This document shows, piece by piece, positions 7,642 to 16,302 of a DNA stretch of 19,642 nt. The notes under the pieces were generated by a model that had not been told where the DNA came from, ran no database searches, and saw only the letters and a list, made by a program, of their open reading frames with translations. The position numbers and the translations under genes are program-made. The stretch is from H2-BAC3 sp045863035 (lineage in GTDB: Bacteria > Bacteroidota > Ignavibacteria > Ignavibacteriales > Ignavibacteriaceae), in contig BTUV01000054.1 in assembly GCA_045863035.1 (NCBI GenBank), positions 1-19,642 on the forward strand, given 5' to 3'. The stretch's first letter is position 1. Each line of letters opens with the position of its first letter.

Positions 7642-10600
7642 TTATTTTACAAGGACAATGCTTTTCAGTTCTTTCACTTCTCCTGAGCCGTCTTTGGCTA
7701 TTATCTGTATGACATATCTTCCGTTTCTTGCCAGAAGACCATCATCAGTCTTGCCGTCCCAGAGAATCGTCTTAATCCCGGCGGAGCTTCCGTAGCGCCC
7801 CGGGAACTGCAGATCATCCTGAAGCAGAGTGCGTACTAACTCTCCGCGTAAATTAAACACACGAATAGTTACACTTGCCGGCGGTTTCGCTGAATTCAGG
7901 AAGTAGCCAATCATTGCCGGTGAAACTTCCGGCGAGAATGGACTCGGCATTACTGCTACATACTTCAGACCAAGCGGCTGATTCTCTGTAAGCAGTGAGT
8001 ATTCACCAAATTTTCTGAATGATCCAAATGAAAGGTCATTGGAGGCAGAAATTTCTTCTAATCCTCCCTCTTTTGCCAAAGAAGCATTCAGTATGCTCCA
8101 TTCGTTATTGTTCACATCATAATAACCCATCACTATACCTCCGTCAAAGAAGTTGAGTGATTTATCAACAGGCAGATTCAGTGTGGCATTTTTCAGAAGC
8201 GAGTCTCCTTTTAATGCGAAATCTGATTCATAACTGATTGCATATTGACGGTCTGATACAACATACGATGTTGCTTTTCCTACCGGGTTATAGTTCTTCT
8301 TGCCCGGACCAAATGCCGGTTTGTTAATCGTTATATTTAACGGACCTGATACCGAGCCCGACTGAATGGTAAGAGTCAGTCCTTCTTTGTTTGTAAGAGT
8401 AAGAGCTGAAGCCGGCAGTAACTGTGCAAACACGCTCAAATCAGCAGAGCCCTTAATTCCGCCGGTTTTATCTTCTGCCGTTACGGTAATATTACCGATA
8501 AAAGTAGAGTCAACGGGCTTAAAGAATCCGGAGCTGCTGATGGTTCCCGCGGCAACAGGCGCGAGTGACCACTGAAGACTGCTGCCAAGATAGACACTGC
8601 GCTGAAGCGTATCAAGTCCGGTGAATGCAAACTGAATACCGGTTGAGGTATTGGCAAGTTTGTTTGTGCCAGACGAAACTTTAATTTCACTGAGAGGTAT
8701 ATCTATACTCTGTAAAGACTGCGTTACACTTACCGATGATCCTTTATACAATGCCGTAGCAGTAAGAATGAAACTTCCGTTCTTAGTCGGCTTGATAACC
8801 ACACGGGTTGAGTCATTTGCATCAGGGTAAGAAAACACTAATCCGCTCGCTGCACTGCTTTCCCATTTAATACGCCCGGCCGGATTTGAACCGGTGAATT
8901 CAGCCGTTAATGATTTATTGGTACCATCTCTCAGATTAAGCTGAAGCTGATAATCATCATCCTTTCTCAGGATAATGTTATCAAGAGACGGTTCAATAGT
9001 TGCCTGCGTGAGCACACCGGAAGCAAGCGGAGTAACAACATATTCATCCGTGTTAAAAATAACACCGGTTGCATTGTTGCGCACCTTTATATAATAGTGC
9101 AGGGGCTCAAGTGAGTACTGAGCCGGTATAGAAGCGCTCAGCACTTTATTACTGAGAGGCATAGAAAGCTGAGTAAATTCGCTCTGATTTTCGTTTCTGT
9201 AATAAACCGTGCCGGTCAAAGTGGTAATGTTATCACTGACATTTACCGCAATGCGTGTTGCACTGTCTGAAAGCACGCGGGTTACCGGAACATGTTTATA
9301 TCTGAATCCGATGCTTCTATTCACTTTAGTTGTGTCCGCTGCCAGGTTTATAACAAATTCACTTTCATCAGGAACCAGATATCCTTCAAGTTCGAAAGCA
9401 AACCGGTAGTCACCCGCCGGCAGCCGGTTTGAGGATGCATATTGTCCTGAGTTTGAAGTAATGTCCGGGTTTTCTGATCCGTCAGGTTTAATAAGAGTAA
9501 TCTTAACGTTCGGCAATGCAGAAATACCATCAGTTACGCTAAAGGTAATCTGACCGCTTGGCAGAAGGAAGTTACCGGTGTTAACAGTCGTTCCAATCTG
9601 CGAGGAGGTGAATCTGATAATCTTGCTTTGCGCGATAAGTCCGGGTCCAGAGATGGTAATGATATAAGTAGTTGTATCACTTACGCCGGATGAAACCGGA
9701 AGATTGCTGATAGTAAAATTACCCGATGAGTTCGTAACAGTGGCAAATGTATTTGATGAAGTTGCTGTTACAGTAATGTTGGCAACTCCTGATCCGCCAA
9801 AAAGAACACGCCCTGTTAAAACTGAGGATGCTTTAACAAGATCATAGTTTTTATTGTTTAATGACGCTCCCGCGGCAATAGTTATTGTTTCTGTAGCAGT
9901 AACATATCCGGTTTTTGATGCAGTGATAACTGCTTCTCCGGCGGGAATATTGCTAATGGTATAAGCGCCATTTGCATTCGATTCAGCAGAAAAAAGCTGA
10001 CCGGTAGCAGAATTACGAATCGTGACCTGTGCCTGTGAAAGAGCGCTGGTGGTAGAGCCGGAAACACTTCGCACCACTCCCGCGATTGATGCAGTATTAC
10101 GGGTAAGAACAAAACTTTCACTTATGCTTGCACCGCTGGAAACAGTCACGGCTTTTTCGGATGGAACTGATGCGTATCCGCTCAGTGTCGCGCGGAGTAT
10201 ATATCCGCCGGATGGTATATTTTCAAAACGAAGCTCACCTGTTGTTGATGTTGCACCGCTGAACACCCGTGTTCCGTCATTACTGACAAGTGTTACGGCT
10301 ACATTTTCAAGAGGGGTAGATGTGTTGCTCCGCGTAGATACGTTTACCGTTCCGGAATTTACCGTTGCGGTAAAATTAATACTCTGCGTATTGCTTCCAT
10401 CAAGGTTAAAGTTTTGTGTGGCCGGGCTGAAGGTAAATCCGGTCTTGACTACAGATATTGTATAGCTTCCTGAAGTAAGATATTCCATCCGGTATTCACC
10501 CGTGCTTGATGAAATAATTGACCTGTTTTCTCCGGTTGTGTTATTAACCAGAGTAATAGCCGCGCCATCAGTGCCGGCATTACCCGAAACAACAGAGGTG

Positions 10601-13600
10601 CTTACTCTTACAACAAGCGTCTGAGCCGGTACGCCGGTGGCTCCCGCCGCGATATTCAGATTCACTGTATCATTTGCATGACCTTCACGGAAAATCTCAG
10701 ATGACAGGCGATAAATTCTTCCGGAACTGACTGCCGGGAACTCAAACACACCCTGTGAGTTTGCAATGGTCGTATATACTGCATCCGCGGCAGCAAGTTT
10801 AACATCCGCGTTAAACCCGAGAGCAAGTCCGTTCTGATTCAGCACTGAACCGGTTACACGGACCGTATTTGGCGTAAGCGGAATGAAAAGATTAGCGGTC
10901 GTTGTTAAATTCACGCTCTGCGTTGAAGCAGCATAACCTTCTGCACTTGCCGTTAATGAATACGTGCCGGGTGCTAAACCGAAAACAGTATATTCACCGG
11001 TCGCATTTGTTACTGCATTACCTGACCCCCCCGCACCACTTACTGCAACTACTGCATTCAGAATACCGTTGCCGGCCGGATCACGAACCGCACCGGATAT
11101 CACTGAATTGTTCAGTGCCATATCATTGATGTTTGCAATACCGTTAAGGGCAGTGGTAAGCAGGGTAACATTTACATTCTGTGATGAGCGGTATCCGCTT
11201 CTTGAGGCACTTACTGTATATGCGCCTGTTGCCAGTCCTGCAATCTCGTAAGTACCTAAATCACCTGTAACTGCTGAGAGAGCAGCTCCTGTTGCACTGA
11301 CGGCCGTAACAGTCGCACCGGAAACCGCACCGCCCGCAGCCAGGGTTACCGTACCACTGATCTTTCCGGCGAGTGCATTAAGTGTTGCATTCACCACTCT
11401 TGATTGACCATCATTCAGGGTAAATGAAGTTAAAATTGAATCTGCATAGCCGGGCTGACTGAATTTAAGAGTATATACGCCGCCAATTACTCTCTGGAGT
11501 GTGTAACTTCCGTCTGAACCGGTTGTTGCCGTAGCACCGCCGGCAGTGCCGGTCAGATTTACTACTACACCGCTCAGTGGTGCAGCGGCATTGCTCCTGA
11601 CAATACCGGTAACCAGTGCAAAGTTTTCGTTAAGATTAAAGTTGATATTTGTAAGCGCCTGGCCAAGAGCAAGGGTAATTGCTATACTGTCCCGGGTATA
11701 TCCTGCTCTGAACGCACGGAGGAGGTAGCTTCCTGCGGCAGAACCGACTGTATATTGACCGTTTAAATTGGTAGTAGTCTGTTCAATTACCGCGCCTGAT
11801 GTCGGATTAACAAGTTGTACGGTAACACCACTGAGTGCCTGCCCGGCAACACGAACCTGACCGGCTACTGAAGAAGGAACTGCATTCATGGTTCCATTCA
11901 GTGTATTATTGCTCCCTGCCGTTAGCAGAGCAGTATTCTGTGACGCGGTTGCATATCCTGTCGCGCTAAACGTTTCTGTATATATCTTTCCTGCTTCAAC
12001 AGTCAGTGCATATTCACCTGTAATGCTGGTTACCGTGCTGAAGGTATTGCCTGCATTGGCATTATCAACCAGCGCAACAGTTACACCTGAGAGCGGAAGA
12101 TTATTTGATCGAACCGTTCCGCGAACAACAGCGGTGTTCTGAACTAAATTAAAATTGTTGTTTGAACTTGTCTGACCAGGACCGATAACCGTTGTATCAG
12201 TCGCGGAGGTTATAAAACCCTGGCGCAAAGCAAACTTTTGCCAGGTTCCGGGGGATAAGCTAAATGTATAGTCACCGTTTGCATTGGTAACAACCGAGAA
12301 AGTTGATACACCATTTGTTGCAGTAACAGTCGCTCCCGGCAGGGGTTGACCGGCGCTTGAAACACGCCCTGACATTACTCCTGCATTGGCTGACATCTGA
12401 AAGTTAATGCCGGCAAGTGCTTGTCCGGGGTTAATTGTTAAAGTAACTGACTGCGGTGTAACATATCCCGATCGTGTTGCGGTAACAGTGTGTGTTCCGG
12501 CCGGAAGACTGAGAGTATAAGTTCCTGTCGAAAGTGTGGTAGTAGTTGCAACACCCTGAACAGAGATGGTTGCGCCTGCTAATGCCCCGCCGCCCAGTGC
12601 AGACACATTACCGGAAATAGAACTTGGGTTTGGTGTAAGTGTAAAATCGACACCTGAAACAGTCTGAGCCACACCCAGAGTTAACTGAACTGCATTACTC
12701 GGTGTATATCCGCTGCGTTCTGTGCTGATTGTATATGAACCATTCTTTAAGCTGAGGGTATATTGACCGTTATTTCCGGTAACCGCAGTAATTGTCTGAC
12801 CCGAAACAGGAGTAGCAGTAACTGTAATACCACTGACCGGCACCTGTCCGGTTGTGCCTGTTACCTGATAAACAAATCCGGTTACCTGATTAGCGCGGGG
12901 CACAAGAACAAAATTCTGATTGAGAAGATTACTTCCGGTTGAAAGAGTAATTGTTCTCGGAGCGGGGCTTACAAATCCCGTCTTGGTAACTTCAAGTAAC
13001 CAGTCTCCTGAAGAAATATTAAAAGTATAATCACCCGCACTGTTTGTCGTGATGGTCTGAACTTCCGTTCCTTTGGTTGCTTTAACAGTTGCAAGCTGTA
13101 CCGGTGCATTTTCATCATTAATAACTTTACCGGATATAGCTGCCGCATCAAGCTGTATTACAACCGGACTGGAAAGTACAACCTGACCGGTATCAACATT
13201 GACCTGTACTGCTGTGTTTGATATATACCCTGCCTTAGATGCAACCACACTGTAGGACCCTTTAGTCAGGTTTAAGCTGAATGTGCCGCTTGAGGTGGTA
13301 GTTCCGCTGGTAACTGCACCGGTCAGATTATTGGTAAATCTGATTGTTGCCGCGCTAACATTAACACTTGCCTGATCGCGTACGCTGCCCGAAACAATAG
13401 AGGGGAGTGGTCTCATTACAAAATTTGTTTCAGTAAGTGTTGTCTGACTAAGTGAAACCTGAACCGTTGTATCAAGATAACCTTGTTTCTTTGCGGTAAA
13501 GCGGTAAACATCATGCGGTATCGAATCAACATACGTTGAACTGTTTGAAACCACATACGCAACAGATGGGGTATATCCTGATGTGGTTGATGCAATTTTA

Positions 13601-14784
13601 AATTCAAAATTTGTTAACGCTGTATTGTCCAGCGATGAAGTCGCGCGCACCCTGAATTTTGAAGTCGGCACTTCATACAAAAACAATCTGGTCTGGCTGG
13701 CGCTTCCTGCTCCTGTGATGGAATTCGGGACAACAAACCAAACATATTTTCCTTTAATCAGATTAAGACGTGCAGGAAAATCAAGCAGATTGTTTGTTGT
13801 GGTGCCGTTCCACAGAGGAAGATCAATTTCCTGATTGCTTCCCGCAAACTGTGTAACACGGTTAAAAAGATATACCGTGTAACTGTTTGCATTAGGAACT
13901 ACATCCCACTGAAATCTGATAGTGGGAGATGCAAAAAACGTTGCATTTGCTGCCGGCGCTACAAGACTCGGAACTGCAAGTGAAGAAGAAGATTGATATG
14001 TAAACGTTGTAATACCGCCGAATGCCGTGCTTGCGTAGGCAATATTTGTCTGATCATACATATTAAGAACAGTATAATAATACGTAGTTCCTGATATAAG
14101 CGGAATTGCCGACTGTGTAAATGGGGTATAGGGGCTTATTGTTCCATACTGCGCTGAGTTACCTGAGGTAATATAGTCCCAGACGATATTAGCACCCTGT
14201 ACACTCGGATTGCCAAGCGAATCAGTTCTCACAACAAACGGAGTGCTCGATACAATTATCCAGTAAGCCGTAACACCGGGAATCGCGTTCCACTGAAAGT
14301 TAGGTGTTGCATTGGTAATTGTACCTTTAGGTGCGCTTGGGGTGGGCGCCAGAGATGTTTCAATAACAAATTGCACTTCATTCGAATAGTCAATTGTGCT
14401 GGGGTTGCTGTTGAAATTTGCCTGGATGCCGGCCAGAGTTGTCTGAGTTGAATTTGTCAGGAGACCATAATATCTTCCGACCGGAAGATTGAGAGGACTT
14501 CCGCCGGGCGTGATGGTTGCCGTGGTCCCGGAAACGGTAACAGAAGCAAGACCATAGTTACCCGGCGAGGTACCTATCTTAAATCTGTTGGAGGTACCTG
14601 TGAGGTTCTTCGTCCATTTAAGAACCATCTGACTATTTGTCCCGTAAAAAACTTTAATGACAGGATTACTGTTTCCCGAATTGAACCCCCTCGGAGGTTC
14701 AAGTATCATCGTTTGCGACAGGGCAAAAGAGGTCAGTAAAAGAAATCCTAAAAAGAATTGTGATACGAAAGCGGATTTTCTCAT
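7642..14784 (-). CDS. Giant secreted repeat protein, predicted T9SS cargo
   Basis: This 2380-residue extracellular or surface protein has a signal peptide (1-24, FALSQ). The N-terminal part holds a beta domain (25-142) and two fibronectin-III-like modules (about 150-263 and 271-372). About 17 carboxypeptidase-regulatory-like beta-sandwich repeats follow (375-1830). Next come Ig-like modules (about 1835-2120), a domain starting EGLTLTIQSGSV (2134-2145), and a C-terminal domain (2272-2380). The last has a PSPFSP turn, VTIRVFNLRGELVRTLL, WDGKTDDG and a final KELKSIVLVK, like FlgD-Ig and T9SS sorting domains. No cysteine occurs in the whole protein. The ATG at 14784 directly precedes the signal peptide. 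It is the first gene of the unit, ahead of the PorV-like and barrel genes. Its job may be adhesion, surface layer or matrix; no catalytic domain is visible. Confidence 0.9.
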   Translation of the reverse strand: MRKSAFVSQFFLGFLLLTSFALSQTMILEPPRGFNSGNSNPVIKVFYGTNSQMVLKWTKNLTGTSNRFKIGTSPGNYGLASVTVSGTTATITPGGSPLNLPVGRYYGLLTNSTQTTLAGIQANFNSNPSTIDYSNEVQFVIETSLAPTPSAPKGTITNATPNFQWNAIPGVTAYWIIVSSTPFVVRTDSLGNPSVQGANIVWDYITSGNSAQYGTISPYTPFTQSAIPLISGTTYYYTVLNMYDQTNIAYASTAFGGITTFTYQSSSSLAVPSLVAPAANATFFASPTIRFQWDVVPNANSYTVYLFNRVTQFAGSNQEIDLPLWNGTTTNNLLDFPARLNLIKGKYVWFVVPNSITGAGSASQTRLFLYEVPTSKFRVRATSSLDNTALTNFEFKIASTTSGYTPSVAYVVSNSSTYVDSIPHDVYRFTAKKQGYLDTTVQVSLSQTTLTETNFVMRPLPSIVSGSVRDQASVNVSAATIRFTNNLTGAVTSGTTTSSGTFSLNLTKGSYSVVASKAGYISNTAVQVNVDTGQVVLSSPVVIQLDAAAISGKVINDENAPVQLATVKATKGTEVQTITTNSAGDYTFNISSGDWLLEVTKTGFVSPAPRTITLSTGSNLLNQNFVLVPRANQVTGFVYQVTGTTGQVPVSGITVTATPVSGQTITAVTGNNGQYTLSLKNGSYTISTERSGYTPSNAVQLTLGVAQTVSGVDFTLTPNPSSISGNVSALGGGALAGATISVQGVATTTTLSTGTYTLSLPAGTHTVTATRSGYVTPQSVTLTINPGQALAGINFQMSANAGVMSGRVSSAGQPLPGATVTATNGVSTFSVVTNANGDYTFSLSPGTWQKFALRQGFITSATDTTVIGPGQTSSNNNFNLVQNTAVVRGTVRSNNLPLSGVTVALVDNANAGNTFSTVTSITGEYALTVEAGKIYTETFSATGYATASQNTALLTAGSNNTLNGTMNAVPSSVAGQVRVAGQALSGVTVQLVNPTSGAVIEQTTTNLNGQYTVGSAAGSYLLRAFRAGYTRDSIAITLALGQALTNINFNLNENFALVTGIVRSNAAAPLSGVVVNLTGTAGGATATTGSDGSYTLQRVIGGVYTLKFSQPGYADSILTSFTLNDGQSRVVNATLNALAGKISGTVTLAAGGAVSGATVTAVSATGAALSAVTGDLGTYEIAGLATGAYTVSASRSGYRSSQNVNVTLLTTALNGIANINDMALNNSVISGAVRDPAGNGILNAVVAVSGAGGSGNAVTNATGEYTVFGLAPGTYSLTASAEGYAASTQSVNLTTTANLFIPLTPNTVRVTGSVLNQNGLALGFNADVKLAAADAVYTTIANSQGVFEFPAVSSGRIYRLSSEIFREGHANDTVNLNIAAGATGVPAQTLVVRVSTSVVSGNAGTDGAAITLVNNTTGENRSIISSSTGEYRMEYLTSGSYTISVVKTGFTFSPATQNFNLDGSNTQSINFTATVNSGTVNVSTRSNTSTPLENVAVTLVSNDGTRVFSGATSTTGELRFENIPSGGYILRATLSGYASVPSEKAVTVSSGASISESFVLTRNTASIAGVVRSVSGSTTSALSQAQVTIRNSATGQLFSAESNANGAYTISNIPAGEAVITASKTGYVTATETITIAAGASLNNKNYDLVKASSVLTGRVLFGGSGVANITVTATSSNTFATVTNSSGNFTISNLPVSSGVSDTTTYIITISGPGLIAQSKIIRFTSSQIGTTVNTGNFLLPSGQITFSVTDGISALPNVKITLIKPDGSENPDITSNSGQYASSNRLPAGDYRFAFELEGYLVPDESEFVINLAADTTKVNRSIGFRYKHVPVTRVLSDSATRIAVNVSDNITTLTGTVYYRNENQSEFTQLSMPLSNKVLSASIPAQYSLEPLHYYIKVRNNATGVIFNTDEYVVTPLASGVLTQATIEPSLDNIILRKDDDYQLQLNLRDGTNKSLTAEFTGSNPAGRIKWESSAASGLVFSYPDANDSTRVVIKPTKNGSFILTATALYKGSSVSVTQSLQSIDIPLSEIKVSSGTNKLANTSTGIQFAFTGLDTLQRSVYLGSSLQWSLAPVAAGTISSSGFFKPVDSTFIGNITVTAEDKTGGIKGSADLSVFAQLLPASALTLTNKEGLTLTIQSGSVSGPLNITINKPAFGPGKKNYNPVGKATSYVVSDRQYAISYESDFALKGDSLLKNATLNLPVDKSLNFFDGGIVMGYYDVNNNEWSILNASLAKEGGLEEISASNDLSFGSFRKFGEYSLLTENQPLGLKYVAVMPSPFSPEVSPAMIGYFLNSAKPPASVTIRVFNLRGELVRTLLQDDLQFPGRYGSSAGIKTILWDGKTDDGLLARNGRYVIQIIAKDGSGEVKELKSIVLVK
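9295..13662 (-). repeat. Array of about 17 protein repeats inside the giant gene
   Basis: Repeats of 81-91 residues start at about residues 375 (degenerate), 462, 548, 632, 721, 802, 885, 971, 1056, 1140, 1227, 1308, 1396, 1477, 1565, 1653 and 1744. Each follows the pattern SGxV...L.GaTVt...G.YtlslpaGtYtvtas..GY...tltpGq.l..infxL, the carboxypeptidase-regulatory/Cna-B-like seven-stranded fold. They have diverged at DNA level, so the array is old rather than freshly expanded. Repeats 12 (1308) and 16-17 depart most from the pattern. Confidence 0.85.
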
Positions 14785-14996
14785 CGTTCTACTCTTTTAT
14801 TAAATATGAAAATATTTCAATACAAAACACATTACATATTCCCGGAACACACAAAAACAGGGAATATTTAGCACCTTAAATTTAGCCGGAATTTAATAAA
14901 TAACAACGTAGTTTTATTATTTTCCCTAATTAAATCTTTACGGTTTTAACTGCCGTACATTAATCACACGTCCTTATAAGTAAATCGTTAAAAAAT
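14785..14996. promoter_or_regulatory. Divergent promoter region between cargo locus and amidohydrolase pair
   Basis: This 212-bp AT-rich gap must hold promoters for both the leftward giant gene and the rightward amidohydrolases. It contains an 8-bp inverted repeat, ATATTCCC (14836-14843) and GGGAATAT (14860-14867), with 16 bp between arms, a possible operator shared by both directions. I could not place a convincing promoter box. The rightward gene at 14997 has no clear ribosome binding site. Confidence 0.4.
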
Positions 14997-16298
14997 ATGA
15001 AATTTTTGCTCTACTCATTTCTTGCCTTTGTGCTTTTCATCGGTGAGTGCAAAGCCCAGCAAAAAACAACTGCCTGGAAAGGCGCCCGGATATACACAGT
15101 CGAAGGGTCAGTTATCGAAAACGGAGTAATCCTTTCTCGAAATGGCAATATTGTCGCTATTGGCGCTGTGGGTGCAATCACAATTCCGGAGGATGCGGTC
15201 GTAATTGATGTTCAGGGTAAGGTTATAATACCCGGTTTGATTGATACACACTCCCACATCGGTAACGGAGATGGAGGCGATGCATCATCCCCTACTCATC
15301 CGGATGTGCGCATCCTCGACAGCATTGACCCCCGCAGTGATACCTTTATGAGGGCACGATCAGGAGGTATTACAACGGTAAACGTTATGCCCGGCTCCGG
15401 TCATCTCCTGAGCGGTCAAACCGTTTATCTGAAACTTACACGAACAGGTAAACTGCAGGATATGCTTTATTGTGATGACCCTATGACCGGAATCTGCGGC
15501 GGTATCAAAATGGCTAACGGAACCAACTCCCTCCGCTCCGCACCATTCCCGGGCACACGCGGAAAGTCAGCTTCCATCGTCCGTCAGATGTTTGTTAAGG
15601 CACAGGAGTATAAAAAGAAAATTGATGCGGCCGGCGGCAATCCGGATAAGATGCCAAAAAGAGACCTTGAAATGGAATCACTGGTACTGGTGCTTGAGGG
15701 TAAGAAAATCGTTCATCACCATACACATCGCAATGATGATATCCTCTCAGTAATCCGGCTGCAAAAAGAATTCGGCTTCAAAGTAGTTCTGCATCACGTG
15801 ACTGAGGGATATGTTGTGGCTGATGAAATTGCCAAAGCGGGAATCCCCTGTTCAATTATTTTGATAGATGCCCCCGGCGGTAAAATGGAAGCTATAAACC
15901 TCGCTTTTGATAATGGCGCCCACCTGGAGAACGCCGGAGTAGATGTTGCATTCCACACTGACGATTATATAACCGACTCACGTCACTTCCTTCGCAGCGC
16001 CGCACTTGGTCTTAGAGGCGGAATGTCGTTTGAAAAAGCCCTGGAGTCTGTTACCATAGCCGGTGCCAGAATGCTCGGTCTCGAAAACAGAATCGGCTCG
16101 CTGAAATCAGGCAAGGATGCTGATTTTGTAATTCTCTCAGGTGAGCCATTCAGTGTATATACCAAAGTTGAACAGACCATAGTTTCAGGCAATGTGGTCT
16201 TTGACCGCTCCCTGCCCGAAGATCACAAATACGCAACAGGCGGTTACCGTGTTTATAAAGACCTGTTCTATGACCACGTCCACGAGGAAGAAAGGTAA
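14997..16298 (+). CDS. Exported metal-dependent amidohydrolase (imidazolonepropionase-like)
   Basis: This amidohydrolase-superfamily enzyme has 433 residues and an N-terminal signal peptide (1-20, CKAQQ), so it acts in the periplasm or outside the cell. The composite beta-sandwich plus TIM-barrel layout is clear: GARIYTVEGSVIENGVI (29-45), then the metal motif VIIPGLIDTHSH (76-87, ligands His85 and His87). The further ligand region VHHHTHRND (239-247), VLHHVTEGY (264-272) and FHTDDY (319-324, Asp322) follow, ending with the SGKDADFVIL strand of the sandwich. Members hydrolyse C-N bonds in cyclic amides, dipeptides or similar; the substrate is not evident. The next gene is a homologue starting 4 bp after this stop, so they form an operon. 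The ATG at 14997 directly precedes the signal peptide; no strong ribosome binding site is seen. Confidence 0.92.
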   Translation: MKFLLYSFLAFVLFIGECKAQQKTTAWKGARIYTVEGSVIENGVILSRNGNIVAIGAVGAITIPEDAVVIDVQGKVIIPGLIDTHSHIGNGDGGDASSPTHPDVRILDSIDPRSDTFMRARSGGITTVNVMPGSGHLLSGQTVYLKLTRTGKLQDMLYCDDPMTGICGGIKMANGTNSLRSAPFPGTRGKSASIVRQMFVKAQEYKKKIDAAGGNPDKMPKRDLEMESLVLVLEGKKIVHHHTHRNDDILSVIRLQKEFGFKVVLHHVTEGYVVADEIAKAGIPCSIILIDAPGGKMEAINLAFDNGAHLENAGVDVAFHTDDYITDSRHFLRSAALGLRGGMSFEKALESVTIAGARMLGLENRIGSLKSGKDADFVILSGEPFSVYTKVEQTIVSGNVVFDRSLPEDHKYATGGYRVYKDLFYDHVHEEER

Positions 16299-16302
16299 CA
16301 AT

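Noticed and set aside
10022..10465. 147-codon plus-strand frame inside the giant gene, and similar ones at 10964, 11888 and 13583
   Set aside because: They are antisense to the repeat-coding sequence and their low-complexity Thr/Val/Pro content mirrors it; shadow frames.
9295..13662. CRISPR array or DNA tandem repeat in the repeat-rich stretch
   Set aside because: The periodicity is at protein level only; the DNA units differ and lack constant short repeats with unique spacers.
16192..16302. 37-residue N-terminal extension of the second amidohydrolase
   Set aside because: It overlaps the end of the first gene and would place the signal peptide internally; ATG 16303 has a ribosome binding site and a proper signal sequence.
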